Of a DNA stretch of 64,000 bases, positions 52,029 to 63,794 are shown piece after piece. Numbering within the stretch: position 1 is the stretch's first letter; every line of letters begins with the position of its first letter. A program made the position numbers and the translations under genes. The notes beneath the pieces are model-generated. The model saw only the letters and a list, made by a program, of their open reading frames with translations. It had not been told where the DNA came from and searched no databases. Source of the DNA: Phytophthora sp. 'mugwort' (lineage: Eukaryota > Oomycota > Peronosporomycetes > Peronosporales > Peronosporaceae); assembly GCA_033558025.1 (NCBI GenBank), contig JAUCEF010000005.1:5766001-5830000 (forward strand), written 5' to 3'.

Positions 52029-52253
52029 AACACGGAACTTTGCCAGTTGACCCCACAAAACATGCCGCGTCCCATTTCATCATTGCTTCGTCCCAGAAAA
52101 TGTGACGAGGCCAATAATATTGTGGGGTCGATTGCCGCTATGCAAAAAAATCTGGGACGAGGCGTCTGGGACGAGTCATCGTATGGGTCGAGGCGATAAT
52201 GAACGGGACGTGGCGGCATATTTTGTGGGGTCGACTGGCAAAGTTTCGTGTTT
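52029..52253. mobile_element. short MITE with about 45-bp terminal inverted repeats
   Basis: Left end ACACGGAACTTTGCCAGTTG continuing to CCGCGTCCC; the right end is its near-perfect complement (GGGACGTGGCGGC to CTGGCAAAGTTTCGTGTT). About 225 bases, no ORF. Internally it repeats TGGGACGA(G/A). Inserted at the 3' edge of the Harbinger transposase ORF. Confidence 0.75.
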
Positions 52254-53560
52254 CATGAGACCAGGCGCAAGCTTCTACTCGACGTACTCGTCTCACATTG
52301 CAGATGCCAACCAATCCGCCAGTTATTTGCTGACGAAAAGTCGAACGGAAAGACTTCCACAGCACAAGACCATGCATCATCCTCTTTGTCTTCGAGGGCA
52401 TCATCTTCGTCTCCTAGATCTTGTGCTGCGTCCGCAGCGTTCTTTTGGTTTATGAAGTTGTGAAGACATGCGCAAGCAAAAATAACAGCCTTGATGACAA
52501 GAAACTCACACTCAATAGCTACTCGCAGAATCTTGAGCCGTCTTTTCAAGCAGCCGTTGACTCGTTCGACCATATCGCGAGCTTTGGCATGTCTGAATTG
52601 TACAGCTCTTTGGCCGTTCTCGGTCGACCAGATCCCTCCGCCATTCTTTCAAATGGTACCGTACGCCGCGATACATAGTGAGAATGTGAGGCTGCAAGCG
52701 TAACCGGCATCCGCAATGACGTAGTGGTGCTCTTTAACATCTTGTAAGAATTGACTGTGGGCCAACACCCTGGAGTCGTGTGCCGCACCTTCAGCTCCCG
52801 GATAGATAAAAGCTATGTTCATATCCTTGTCCGATGCTATAAGAACGTTTGTCGACAACTATCCTTTCCAGTTTCTGAATCTCTGCGTCAGTCGCCGCAA
52901 CCGTGATGGGTACATGCACGCCATCGATAGCAGCAAGCGCTTGGTCAACGTAAGGAAAGGTTTGCACAAATGAAGCAGGAACTGACAATGTTTCTTAATA
53001 GAGCCCGAATAATTGTGTGTAGTCCAACCCGTTGATAACAAGGTACAGTTGAGGATCCATATGAAACCTCACTTCTTGATCCCGACACGAAGTCGCTCTG
53101 CCCAACCAATCCAACGTGACCGCTAGTACTTCCTTGTGATACTTATCTTGTATAATAAAAAGTCTTACACTTTGCATATAGCTCGTCGAAAGCCTCTTTA
53201 TCCATTCGAAAGTGGTCCCTGAGAAGAAAACATTTAAGCTCTCGTAAATTGACTTGAACAAGCGCGTTTCCGGGTCATCTGGGCCGAGTAGCCGAGGCTC
53301 AGAATCTCTCGATGTACCTATAGCTTTCCTCGATGCTTGGAGCAGCTTGAGAGCGCTTGTAGAAGCCACAGGTCATCTTCGTCGTCGTCGTCCGCCATCG
53401 CTGCGATAAAGTGAGATATAGGCGGGCCCTGTAAGACAGACCAACAATATTATCAATCCTATCCAATCGTTTGAAGTGAAACATATCTCTCCTTCTTTGA
53501 CTTGTTTGTGCACCGATAAACCAACTGGCTTCCGAATTCCAGTTGTTTGTCAAAGAAGCT
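52253..53560 (-). pseudogene. Harbinger-type DDE_4 transposase (second element)
   Basis: Minus strand. The N-terminal part 53369-53000 reads LFKSIYESLNVFFSGTTFEW, then AVTLDWLGRATSCRDQEVRF. The core reads FPYVDQALAAIDGVHVPITV (first D, about 52920), IAFIYPGAEGAAHDSRVLAH (second D, about 52790), HHYVIADAGYAC, and the C-terminal KARNMVERVNGCLKRRLKIL-type block at 52573 (E) ending with an acidic tail. Only the order and motif spacing identify it as HARBI1-like. Frames change at about 52990, 52850 and 52690. Confidence 0.8.
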
Positions 53561-53569
53561 GGAACAGCA

Positions 53570-53854
53570 TTAGCAAGTGAAATACGACCTTAGCATTAAC
53601 GTGACGAAATGCGATAAAACAAGTTGAACACTTACATTTTCTCCAGGCCAGTGTTTTTTTATGTACATGGATGTACTGCGAGTAATGTAGAACTTGGTCG
53701 GAACATCTTGTGCTGCCATTTTAACAACCGTTGCCTGTAATTCTGATGCCAACCGTTGTGGCATTTCCGACCAAAAAATTCCGTAATGAAAAACTTGGTC
53801 AAATTGTATGTGTGGAGCATGAAGACTATCGTTTTGTCGTATCATGTGTTGCAA
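53570..53854 (-). CDS. uncharacterised ORF upstream of the Harbinger transposase
   Basis: 94 codons, MQHMIRQNDSLHAPHIQFDQ to LRSYFTC, with FHYGIFWSEMPQRLASELQA in the middle. I do not recognise it. It could be a diverged first exon or a separate ORF of the same transposon. Same strand, 20-200 bases upstream of the transposase N-terminal region. Confidence 0.35.
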   Translation of the reverse strand: MQHMIRQNDSLHAPHIQFDQVFHYGIFWSEMPQRLASELQATVVKMAAQDVPTKFYITRSTSMYIKKHWPGENVSVQLVLSHFVTLMLRSYFTC

Positions 53855-54089
53855 ACGCTAACTTAGCTCCTTTCCGGGCGTCCTAGCTGAAGCTGAACGT
53901 GACACTACCCAGCCCGTATCGGCATATCTCGACTCAACTTGCCGCTGTCCAAATGGCGCGATTGGCTCCCCAGAGTACGGTAGCAAAGGCCGTGGGACTC
54001 CCTGATCTCTAATACTGCTTAGCCTCTTGAATCTGATATCCCCCAGGACAAATCCCCACCCACCCACCCCTGCCGCACAATAGATTTCC

Positions 54090-54400
54090 TTAACCTAGGC
54101 TATCTGACCGGCTGCGGTGGTGCTCAGAGTGGTGCTTGTCGGTACTAGCCCGGTATTGGCTATGGAGACGGTGCTGGCTCTGAAGCAGTTGCTGCCGGAG
54201 AAGAAGTTGCTGGCTGTGGACAAGTTGCCGGTGGTTGAGTAGGAGATGGTCGGGAAGTAGGTGCTGGTATTTTAGAGGCAGCCGGCGGTGTTGGTTGTGG
54301 AGAACGGTTGACGTGGAGCAGTTGCTGGATTTTGAGTAGTTACTGGCGATGAAGAACGAGCTGGCAGTGGAGGTGTATTTGGCTGTTGATTTTGTGAAAA
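54090..54400. repeat. G-rich degenerate short repeat
   Basis: About 310 bases of degenerate GTTGCTGG, GGTGCTGG and GAGAAG units on the plus strand, with very few C runs. No coding potential that I trust. Confidence 0.6.
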
Positions 54401-54415
54401 CTTTTTTTTGTATAA

Positions 54416-57400
54416 ATGGAGGGGCTACCCCGAATAGTGTGTCGCTGTAAAGCTAAAGGATGTCCAGAGTGCCATTATGCAGCAATTGTGGGTGCGATCA
54501 CAATGGCGTTTCAATTAAAACCAACATCACTCGAAAACGTGGAAAACCCAAAGGAAACCGTCGCAGAACGCTACAAATGTCTGATAGCGATACTAGTAGT
54601 TCACAGCATCCGCTACGCGATAATAGCTTGACATTTATTAGTCCACCACCGCTTACCGCCCAATTACAACTGCCACCAACCACTTCCTCCCGTCTTACAA
54701 ATGATGCGCGCAGTAGGGCTAAGTGACACGAAAATTCACGCCTATCTAAAACATTGCGGGTCGGCAAGAGAGCGAGAATCGTCGACGTTATGGGATGCCA
54801 GCCGGGCGGATTTATCGGCACGGGAGAAGAAGCTTCGCTCGGTAGTAGTAGTAAACGTATATCAGCTTCTTTTAAAATGCATTGCGAGGGCTATATGCGG
54901 CGGGGTTGGTGCGGCTCCCTCGCTGAAATATTTCGACGGTTGGCTGGGAGTTGGAGCAGCTTCTGCTAGAGCCGCTATGGATAAATCAAGAGTACAAGCA
55001 GTTATTCCTGCTGCACATGTAGTGGTCAAAGCCTGAATCGGTTCGTTGGAGCATCGAGTAGCTCGATCAATTTTGTGTGCATCATATCCTGGGAAAGTCA
55101 TAGCAGAAGTTGCGAAGGATGCCAAAGGGTTTTCGCTGGGTAAGGCTCGCATACACGTGGTAAGGAAGATTTCGCTGTGTTAAGCCACGATGGAACACTT
55201 CGAGATGAAACCAGGGCACATGCGAGGTATGACCCTATCACCATTGATAATGCTATCCAGTCGATTCTTTCCCGAGACAACGTGTCCTACTTGTCCTGGG
55301 GGACAAAACGGATCAAATTTGGACGGTAAGATTGTCGATGTTCCGTCCATCAAGCGGCGGAAGCCGATTAGTATGATGTTCGACGCCTATGAAAACGCAG
55401 TATGTCAGGTCAGCACGTTTCAAGCCGTACCTTTTCTCGTATTTGCAACGTGCTGACGAACGGGGAAGTTGAATCTCGCAAAGCAGTCGAATATGTAACG
55501 GGATTCCTCATCAATGACAATTTTGAGCTGCTAAGTTGAATTACATGCGATTTGCTACCGGCGGAAAGTCTGCATTTAGTCTCAAAACGTCAAGTCTTGA
55601 AAGACTGGTTAAAGTATGAAACGTTTGGTGAAGCTGCGCCACAAGATCGTCATTCCACCAGCCTTACGTCGTGTCCCCGTCATGATTTACACTTTGGCTT
55701 ATCACATGACATAGCTCATCGCATTGATGCCTGTCCAGTTAGTTGTGGTCCGTGTCTAAACGTGCACAAGCTCCTATGTACATATGCGAGCGACTGTAAG
55801 ATGCCCATATAGAATCTCGAACCATTACTGTTGTCAAAGATTGGTACCACAAGTTGAACCTGTTTTTAGGCCATCGACTTCGTGTTGCTTACCAACACCG
55901 AGCCATTTCTCAGCTATTTGACCAAATGAAAGACAAGTGCATTGCTAGTGGCCGAAGTGACGAAGCGCTTGTAGTAATCGACTTCAAAATGAAAATGGAG
56001 CCAATGTACTATCGCGAGAAAACAGTCGGCCATTATGGAAAGCGTGGCATGAGCTGGACCGGAGCTATGATTATATTTTAGCTTTGCCGGAATCCGATGC
56101 TCATAATTTGGTACCTTTCGAAACGAAAGTGTACTTTGATCATATATCATTGACGGATAACAATCAACATAAATATGCGGCGATAGTAGAAGCCATGCTG
56201 CTGTCCACACGACATGACCTACCTCATATTACAAGTATTGCGGTTCAAAGTGACAACGCAGGGTGCTATCAAAACGCCTTAATAACTCTCGTTCTTCCAC
56301 TTACTGTTTTTTTTCAAACGGAATTCGAGTATCTCGCTACACTCATACCGAGACACAGGATGGTAAATCAGTTCTCGACTCTCATTTTGCTCGTGCAACT
56401 CAAAACGCACATTAATAATGTCATCTACGAGGACCCGTTCGAAGCACGGCCGAGTCTGGGCAAATTTGGATTAAGGTTATGCCTCCGTATAATGTGAGAG
56501 CGTTTCAGTACTCCAGAATGGATCTTTGCTTCAAGATGAGGGTTGACATCCAGGCCGGAACATGCACTAAAACCGATACGCAACTGACACCAACAGAAGT
56601 GAGAGATTTACATCCTAACGGCGAATTACTAGCTGCGCAAGTCGATGCGACCGATATTGTAGACAATGAGGGAGCGCTGACCGAGTTTATGGGAGATGCT
56701 AATGATGGCAATGGTGATGAAGGAGACACCGTTGAGAACGACGAAGACGAAGAAACTCTAGATATTGACGAAGAAAATGATATGATTAGCGAGCTAATGT
56801 TCCCGAACCAATCGACCGGACCCAGTAATGTGCATTCAGATCACCACTAACGCGCAAATTCGCTGCCGGCAGCGAAAATGGAAAGCGCGAGAAACCAACA
56901 TGCCTTCACTGCCAGTTTCAGCTTACTCAGTAGACCATATAATAGCAACAAAAGATATTTTATCGCGTGCAAAGCGCGCATTGATAGAAATGCACAGCGC
57001 CGATCCGTTGGAAGTGTTTGCTGCTTCTACATTGCCCGAGCAAATGATGATTATATGCAACGATTTGCCTGCGTTTGTCATGAGAAACTCCTACCCCGTG
57101 AATCACGTCTGGATGGGCTTAACGACCAAACGAGGTGAAATGAATGGGACTCGCTACGTTACAGCTTACAAAGATGACATAAAGATTGTATTCGACCAAG
57201 TAGAAGATAATATGTCGGCTAAGATGGGTCCTTCAAAACATGTTACAGCGACTGCAAATTCAGTATGGACGAAGATACGATCTGCCCAGCGAGAACGATA
57301 TTTGAGCTGAAATTTCCAAGATCATATCAAGAAAACGAAAGCGCTCGCAATCAATCCAACCGAGGTGGCGAATCGGGAGATGGCAGCCTTTGCGAAAGGT

Positions 57401-57709
57401 GGAGGGCCAGGAGACGACAGTCTTAGAGGAAGCCAAGGAATATCCGCTCCATCGGCCAAGAGGCGCAGGGGTAAGATATCAAGTACGTACTGGGAGTACA
57501 TAGAGCGATTATTTTATAAAAACCCTCCCAAGGAGACAAAACAACTTTTGCTGGCATTTCGAAAAGCATTGCCAACAGCAGCCGAGAAAGTGACTGACGA
57601 TGATATCTACAACAAGATTCGCGCCACAAGAAGGAAGAAAAATACAACAGACGACTGGCACACTTTCTCCAACGCCAGATCATTTCGAGAGAGATACACA
57701 AGAACATAG
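54416..57709 (+). pseudogene. decayed large transposase-like gene, family not identified
   Basis: A colinear series of plus-strand frames spans 3.3 kb. The N-terminal region has Cys-rich and Pro-rich parts. HCEGYMRRGWCGSLAEIFRR lies at about 54880, YDPITIDNAIQSILSRDNVS at 55220, VVIDFKMKMEPMYYREKTVG then HYGKRGMSWTGAM at 55970-56070, VYFDHISLTDNNQHKYAAIV at 56130, ITSIAVQSDNAGCYQNALIT at 56240, an acidic tail (56700-56800), a 160-codon frame (56828-57310) and a basic C-terminal frame (57365-57709). Asp in VVIDFKM and Asp in SDNAGCYQN are spaced as in RNase H-fold (DDE) transposases, and the SDN..CYQN block recalls SDNG in integrases. I cannot name the family. Multiple stops and frameshifts. 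Confidence 0.55.
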
Positions 57710-57751
57710 CATCGCTGGGTGTACTCATTAACCGGGGGCCCTAAACTTTAG

Positions 57752-58045
57752 TTGTCCATTCTAAGTAAGGATGCAATCACACTAATTTTTTTCCTGCTAC
57801 AGATTCGTGCGGAAGGGCTGGAACGTCTCCTGTATATAGAGTTCAAAGTACGCGACGACTCGAACAACGAGTTGAACTACGCGCGCACCATGCGCTTACT
57901 GTCGAGCGAGACATTGGCGCCCGCGTTCGGCTCAACGCCAGACGGGCGTGACCAAATTGGTCTTCAGCGGCTCCGGTCCGGTACGACGGCCGCAGCACCG
58001 CAGAACGCCACGACGACATCCGCCATCCCTTCATGGTGGTCGTGA
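57752..58045 (+). other. open frame of unknown nature
   Basis: 97-codon frame containing LYIEFKVRDDSNNELNYART and LAPAFGSTPDGRDQIGLQRL, more protein-like than the opposite strand. No family recognised and no start context. It could be an exon or a repeat remnant. Confidence 0.25.
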
Positions 58046-58203
58046 ATCTTGTCGGCTTGCGAGTTGGCTGAGACGTTGGCGGCATCAGCGGCAAGACTGT
58101 CCACTATCAAGAGCGTTGCGGAGTCCTCTTCTCACTCGCGGTGCGTCTCACCGCCGGCTTGTTGCCACTTACTTGTGCACTAGAGAATAAGAACCTCTTG
58201 AGT

Positions 58204-58563
58204 TTAATATAATAAACATATGCTTTGACGCACTTTTTTTGATGCATAAAATAACTCGCCTATGTGATGTTTGTGCCTCGGTTGCATGCGTCGGAGCTGC
58301 CAGCGCCAAATGCTGCGATGAACGCAGTGTGCGCCGGCAACTCGAGCCCAACACGAGCATTGACGGTATTTCAACGGCCCATGCGGCTTATCTACAGGCA
58401 ATCTCTTTTGCTCCGTAAATTTGAGGATTATACTGGCAAATCCGGAATACTTAGGAATTGAGTTGCCACCAAATGGGCCCATTTTGGCCTCAGAATTACA
58501 GACAACGGTTGTTAGTAGCGGCTTGTTGGCTATTCCAGCGGTACCGCGTCCAGCGATGGGCAC
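58204..58563 (-). other. open frame of unknown nature
   Basis: 119-codon minus-strand frame (MPIAGRGTAGIANKPLLTTV to SICLLY) with several Cys and Lys residues. No domain recognised. The stretch 58700-59850 after it contains only short ORFs and C runs (58787-58800). Confidence 0.25.
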
Positions 58564-58769
58564 CGACGGCTGCTGCAGCTATCGTGGTCATCACACCGCG
58601 GTCTAGTGCCTTCACTTTGACTTTATTCGCGTTTTGTTTTACGACGTATCATCGTCAAAGCGGGGATGTGAATGGATGGCATGGAGCTGCCAGGGCTGAG
58701 TGGCCATGCTGAACGATTTAGACATTTTATGAAATTTGTATAAGCTGCAAACGTTTTACCACTGTCTTA

Positions 58770-59850
58770 CTGAATCCTAATTTTACGGTAACCCCCCCCC
58801 CATTTCGGATAAAAAGTATATATAGGGTTAGCAAAGCTGTACGCTGAAGGATTGACCATTATAGGCTGGGGTAAGGTCGTAAGGATGGCGATTATAAGGG
58901 ATATGTAATACAGTATCTGCCTCGGTAAAGAAGTCGGGCTCTGCATAGGAAACTTGAAGATAATAAGGCATCTAGGGCAAAACTCAACAAAAACATACAC
59001 AATCCTGTACAAATTTTATGAATGTTATCATTTGTGACTCTTTATTGAGGCAGATTACTGTATAATGATATATACAACTTCCAGTATGGTAGATTGGTAA
59101 ACCGTCACTGACCGTAAGGTCAGTGACGGTGACATCGGATTTGAGATGTGGATGTGCGAGAGCATGGCGATCCGGACAACAATGCAATTGTCATCCCGTT
59201 TCTTGGAGTTTTCAATGTCGAAGAAGTGGCTGCGGAGGGTTATTCAGCAAGGGCGAAAGTCTGTCAGGACGGTTGGTTGTAAAAGCACAAATTGCACATG
59301 TACCAAATAGTTGGTACTACTCTGTTCCGGTAGTGTGGTACACCCCTGACTGAGGAATACCCTTAAAAGAAATAAATAGTTGGTTCCCGACCCTATGATT
59401 AGCAAGGCGATTATCGACGTATAAAAATGTATTTTGTCTTTCCCGAACAACGTACGCGATGACGGGAGATCTGGAGGATCAAATACTAACCTGTCGCACA
59501 TAAGACCTTGACTTTTGTGTATACCCAATTCTTACAACCCGTTTGGCATATTTGCGTCTAAGCGTGATGTTCCCCCCATACAATGGTTCATGTCCGAATG
59601 GGAACGACATTTGGAACACTGTCTAGGAAGAGTTTTCTAGGAAAAATGGCTCACGTATCGGCTCCTGATTAGCACGATTGGAATGCTCTCATTCCAACAA
59701 CTGTTGGCTTACTGGCCTTACAGAGTTTGTCAACAAACGGTAGCCCGACAAGTTACGGCCTGCGGTCTCTAAGGCTCTAGACACATTGGTATTCACGCAT
59801 GCACCGTTAGACATCCTACATATGGGGGGGCGAATTCTTGATCCGGTCTG
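58770..59850. other. no gene seen
   Basis: AT-rich spacer with a C9 run, an inverted pair around 59100-59130 (ACTGACCGTAAGGTCAGT), and AATTTTACGGTAA as at 30205. No supportable coding region. Confidence 0.4.
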
Positions 59851-59856
59851 CACATT

Positions 59857-60501
59857 ATGGACACCTCATTTCCAACAACGTTTGGTGGACATCTAGTTTG
59901 TATGATATACCCCCCCCCACGCGCACGAAATTCATGTAGTCCACTCCTTGTAACCCATGACGACCTGCCCATACAGTACTTCTCGACAAAAGCTGCATAT
60001 ATTTTTGCAACAATATACAACAGACTCGTCAACAATAAAGCCTTCTCGGTCGAAATTTCTTTCCACACTGATCCCGCCAACACTGTTGTCGACGAGCTAG
60101 GTTCGTCGAGCCGCTTAATGACGTCGTCCATCATGAGATCTGCAGGTAGAGCAATCTGGCACTTACGATACCCAGCTGCAAGACTGTGGTGGGAATCTGT
60201 CTCCACGCAGAACCTACCCAGCGGCAACTACACGACAAGTCGGTACTTCAAGCTTGAATGCGCACCCCGGTCTCGATGCAAAAGCTGCCCCCGTAAGTAT
60301 GCCACCCATTGTGCGCGCAGGCGAGATTTGAGTGAACCGTTCAAAAGTTATATTAACGGTTGGCAGACCGACTTAGCTCCGTGCGGCACCTTCATCAGCA
60401 CCACATTTAGCTCGCGAGCGCACTGGAAGACTTTGCTGGACCGATGTCCAGAGATGAGTGGTTTCACGGTTCGTAAGTACGCTGTAGGTAGGGATCTGTA
60501 G
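59857..60501 (+). other. long open frame, coding strand uncertain
   Basis: A 214-codon plus-strand frame overlaps a 144-codon minus-strand frame (60227-59793), and I cannot decide which, if either, was coding. The plus frame has Cys pairs (KLECAPRSRCKSCPRKYATHC, trimmed reading at about 60250-60310) and lies directly upstream of the plus-strand gene at 60.7-61.9 kb, which favours it as that gene's N-terminal region. Confidence 0.35.
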
Positions 60502-60699
60502 GCAAACTGACTAATCAACGAGTACGTCCAGCATTCCTACACTGACATTTTTATCACACTGATGCCTTCGGCGAGTAGGTCGCTTCTTCAGGTACTGGCG
60601 GAACGTACTTAGTTTCGGTTGGCGCACGCACAGCGCAATTTGATTTACGCAGTTATGCATCTCGCAGTACAATTGCCCCCACGTGAAATAGGTAGGGCT

Positions 60700-61930
60700 T
60701 AAAGTGTATTCGCACTCCGAGGAGTCCAGCATGAGCGTCTGTGCCCAACGATTCGCATTCGGTCTCCACGCAGCAATGTATGCGATGTGTGCAGTATATA
60801 TTGGGCTCGCATGCGCAGTGGATCTACAGCAGCGGAGATGGAAGCGTTGGGTGACCACACCTTAGCAGCTCGGTGTATGATGTATGATAGGACCATTTTG
60901 ATATGCTCACTACATTTCTATAGTGGGTACTAACATCATGTTGATCTGCATTGCATTTGTAGGAAAACTTACAAGACTGATTTGGCAGCGGCAACGGTGG
61001 ATGAAAATGCACTATCATCATCGATTACAGCCTGAATCGTACCCTGCCGAGTGTCAGCAGCACACCGTACCAATGGTACTTCCTTCCCCTGGACAGCATC
61101 AACATATTTGTAATCTACTACACCAACAAGGGCATCCAGTATAGCTACGTGTACGACGCGAGCGGCGCTGGCAAAGGCACCGACGAAATGAAGTCGCTGC
61201 TGAACCATTTCATCAGACGGCTCATAGTGCCTGCAAGGTACCGGTAGCTGACGATCTACGCCCATAATGCGGAGGTCAAAACCAAAAGAACCGTTTTGTA
61301 ATGAGGATGGCTACCACTTACTCACATGGGTGATTAGGAAGCTGTTGATTTGGGGGTTTTCGTAAAGGGCCACACCAAGAACACGGTGGACCGTGAATTT
61401 GGGCACAAACGGAAGCATCTTGCGCGCATCGATATTTGGACGATGGATCAGCTTATTGAAGCCGTTAACGGCGCCTCATCAAGCTCCGCTCTTGTGCACG
61501 CTTCCAAGGAAAACCACATTTAAGGAGTATCGAAACGTTGTCGAGGGCACGTACAAAAAGGTCAAATACATTCAGAAGTTCCAGGTATTTTCGAGCGAGA
61601 AGAAAAACCAGGGATGATTGGATGTAATAAGGGTCAGATGAAGTGGCCCAAGATTTGGGAAGGAAGTAGGACCGCATGGTCACGGATGCAACGTGGGTCC
61701 GAATGCTTTTTGATACAGACCTGGAAGCCTTGCTCAACCCGATTCCAAATTCTGATAAGATCCAGATTATCTACACTAAGGTTCGTCGTTATGTCCCGGG
61801 GGAGTTCGAAGCGATCTCCTTTACTTCCACACGAATGACGAAGATGAAAGCAACGCGAAGGCGATTAGAAAAGAGCGTGCAGCTGAACGTAAAGTGGCAG
61901 CGGCGAAGAAAAAGCACGAGCAGGCTGTAG
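60700..61930 (+). pseudogene. decayed DUF7869-like transposon gene
   Basis: Plus strand, several frames: TIRIRSPRSNVCDVCSIYWA with a Cys pair (about 60740-60800), EMEALGDHTLAARCMMYDR, then IDYSLNRTLPSVSSTPYQWY (61021), FVIYYTNKGIQYSYVYDASG, DEMKSLLNHFIRRLIVPARY, LTIYAHNAEVK, GVFVKGHTKNTVDREFGHKR (61360-61410), DIWTMDQLIEAVNGASSS, and YKKVKYIQKFQVFSSEKKN (61550). The blocks IYA.N, GHTKN..DR.F and TMDQL are those I associate with the DUF7869 protein family carried by mobile elements in oomycetes and other eukaryotes (from memory). Asn/His stand where the family has DN. Role presumed transposase-like. Stops and frameshifts throughout. Confidence 0.6.
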
Positions 61931-62329
61931 CAGGCGCAATAACGAAACGTGGGGCAACCTTAGACACTGCGGCAATGGTGGTCGAGCAGGTTGACGAGGT
62001 AACGAAGGCTGCCAGCGGTAATGACGCATCGACCGAAAGCCTCTCATACGCACGGAGGACCGGTCCCGTAAAGCAAGCTCTTAAGAATTTTGAATACCCC
62101 AGATGTAGGTATAATTTGTTTGGCGCAAATACCTCTCACACAGCTGGCCATAGACCCTCGATACTGGCCAGCCAACTTAAGTCCTGCTGAGGACATCGAG
62201 ATCATCGTCGTTACGCGTCACCCGCTTGGGACGTCTCGTCAAGGAAAATACCTCGTCTTGAAGAGCTCGATGAGCAGCCACGGTCACCGGCTGGTTATAA
62301 TGCCCTTTTTATCGTCCACCACCAGGCCT

Positions 62330-62570
62330 CCTCGGCGAGGATGACGAGGTCCACTATCATGTGGATCGTCTTGCTGCGCGTCGTCGACGCCAGCGACATA
62401 CCTAATACTTGGTGAGGTGGCGTGGTTATCCACATTCACCGAACTCGTGGGAGTATGAGCTCCCACTACGGCAAGACCGCCCAGACGTCGTAACCGTTTT
62501 TGATCGGAATGATCAGCGCTCTGCGAGCCAGCGACTGGATCGCTGGTCGCTCCGCGCTTCCCGCCGATAG
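62330..62570 (+). pseudogene. chromodomain at the 3' end of a Gypsy element (family E)
   Basis: Plus strand: DDEVHYHVDRLAARRRRQRH, a stop, YLVRWRGYPHSPNSWEYELP, RQDRPDVVTVFDRNDQ. Strong similarity to the Gypsy D chromodomain at 46.9 kb. The rest of pol is missing; the fragment joins the decayed DUF7869-like gene at about 62185. Followed by an antisense ORF, polypurine tract and LTR. Confidence 0.8.
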
Positions 62571-62835
62571 GCAGGGGAGTGGGAGGGTCGAGAGCCGAGC
62601 TCAAGTTGTAACCCTGGACTGCCGTAGCCGAAGACCCACGTTGGTGAGAGGACGCAGAGCTGTCGGTAGCGTGGCGAATGGGTCTGTAGGCTTGAGGGCG
62701 GCAGTTCGCAGGCAGTTGGCGACGTGGCTTTAGCTTTGCGAATGCAAACCAGAAGATACGCTCGACATGGGCGTCAACATCACTGAAGCTAGCTCGAAGA
62801 GCAACCAAAGAAAATAGCTTCTTGTGCCGCTGCAT

Positions 62836-63756
62836 CTAACGCTCAAACTGATCGTCATCCTGGTGCACCAGCTCCCCGGAGCGAGAACGCTGTGAATGGT
62901 CCGCATTGCGGGTACAGAACGTCAGCTCGCCTGCGCGAAAAAAGCGTAGTCGATAATCATCGACCGATACCTCTTGGGGTCCCAATAACCGAGCTCGGAG
63001 AGCTGCACGGTCGTATACCAGCTCCGCAGTATCGTCCGCTGGACCGATGACATACGTTCTCAGAGAGCCTTGGACAGCGTCTCGTGCGGTGTACGCAGCG
63101 CTGCGAGGCTGATAGCATGCTCGGCACGAGCATTCAGATTGCCCGGGCCACGGCTGTTGAATTGGCGGTCTGCCCATGGGCGGTTGCTCTTGAATATCAT
63201 CGAGGTTGTTCGAGATGAGCGCCGCTGCCATGGACGTGTCAACATCGCGTGTGGGCATAACTCGCCCGCAACACGGACATTGTTGGTGTGTTCTGAGAAG
63301 GGATCGGGCGTGCGAAGCGTACGCCGCTCAGTCTTCTGACCCTCCTCCGCTTCGGACACGAGCGTGTCGGACCGTAGTCCCACCTCCTCACCCTCTTCGA
63401 CGTAGTCAAAAAAAAAAACCTCACGCGCATATCGAGGGCGTGGTTGTCGATCAATCAGACCGTCCGTCGACTCGTGTTAGGGAGGCTCAGGGTGGCGTTC
63501 CGCCACATAGCTCTTGGTTTGGGCGCGTAGCGAAGCCGGAGACGCTTCGTCAGAGGGCGCACTAGGCACTGGCGAGTGATGTTGGGATGGCGTATGTTGC
63601 CGCTGCTCGAAGGACCGGAAACTGTTGTGGCCAGAGGCCATCCAGAGTTGAAAGGATATGCTCGTTGAGCAAGTAAGTTCTTGAGAACATCCCGTGATGT
63701 GGGGTGACACGCCACGATTGAAGCCCGGCTAAGACCTCCGTTGTGGCGATGATCAA
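62836..63756 (-). pseudogene. antisense ORF of Gypsy family E
   Basis: Minus-strand frames between the chromodomain and the 3' LTR of a plus-strand element. It begins MIIATTEVLAGLQSWRVTPH at 63756, passes TYLLNEHILSTLDGLWPQQF, an Arg/Glu-rich part (EAEEGQKTERRTLRTPDPFS, about 63330), and after a frameshift near 63245 a clean 140-codon frame (63258-62836) with AALISNNLDDIQEQPPMGRP, GQSECSCRACYQPRSAAYTA, YVIGPADDTAELVYDRAALR, EVSVDDYRLRFFRAGELTFC and a TGA-free end at TAA/TAG. No similarity to the MTKT ORF is visible, yet the position and orientation are the same. No domain recognised; the CxC..C cluster may bind metal. Confidence 0.5.
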
Positions 63757-63781
63757 GCGTGGACGTACGTGTTCACAGTCT

Positions 63782-63794
63782 TGATGGGGGAGAG
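63782..63794 (+). promoter_or_regulatory. polypurine tract of Gypsy family E
   Basis: TGATGGGGGAGAG directly precedes the LTR start TGTAACGGGG, as GTGGGGGAGAG does in Gypsy D. It primes plus-strand DNA synthesis and confirms plus orientation. Confidence 0.7.
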
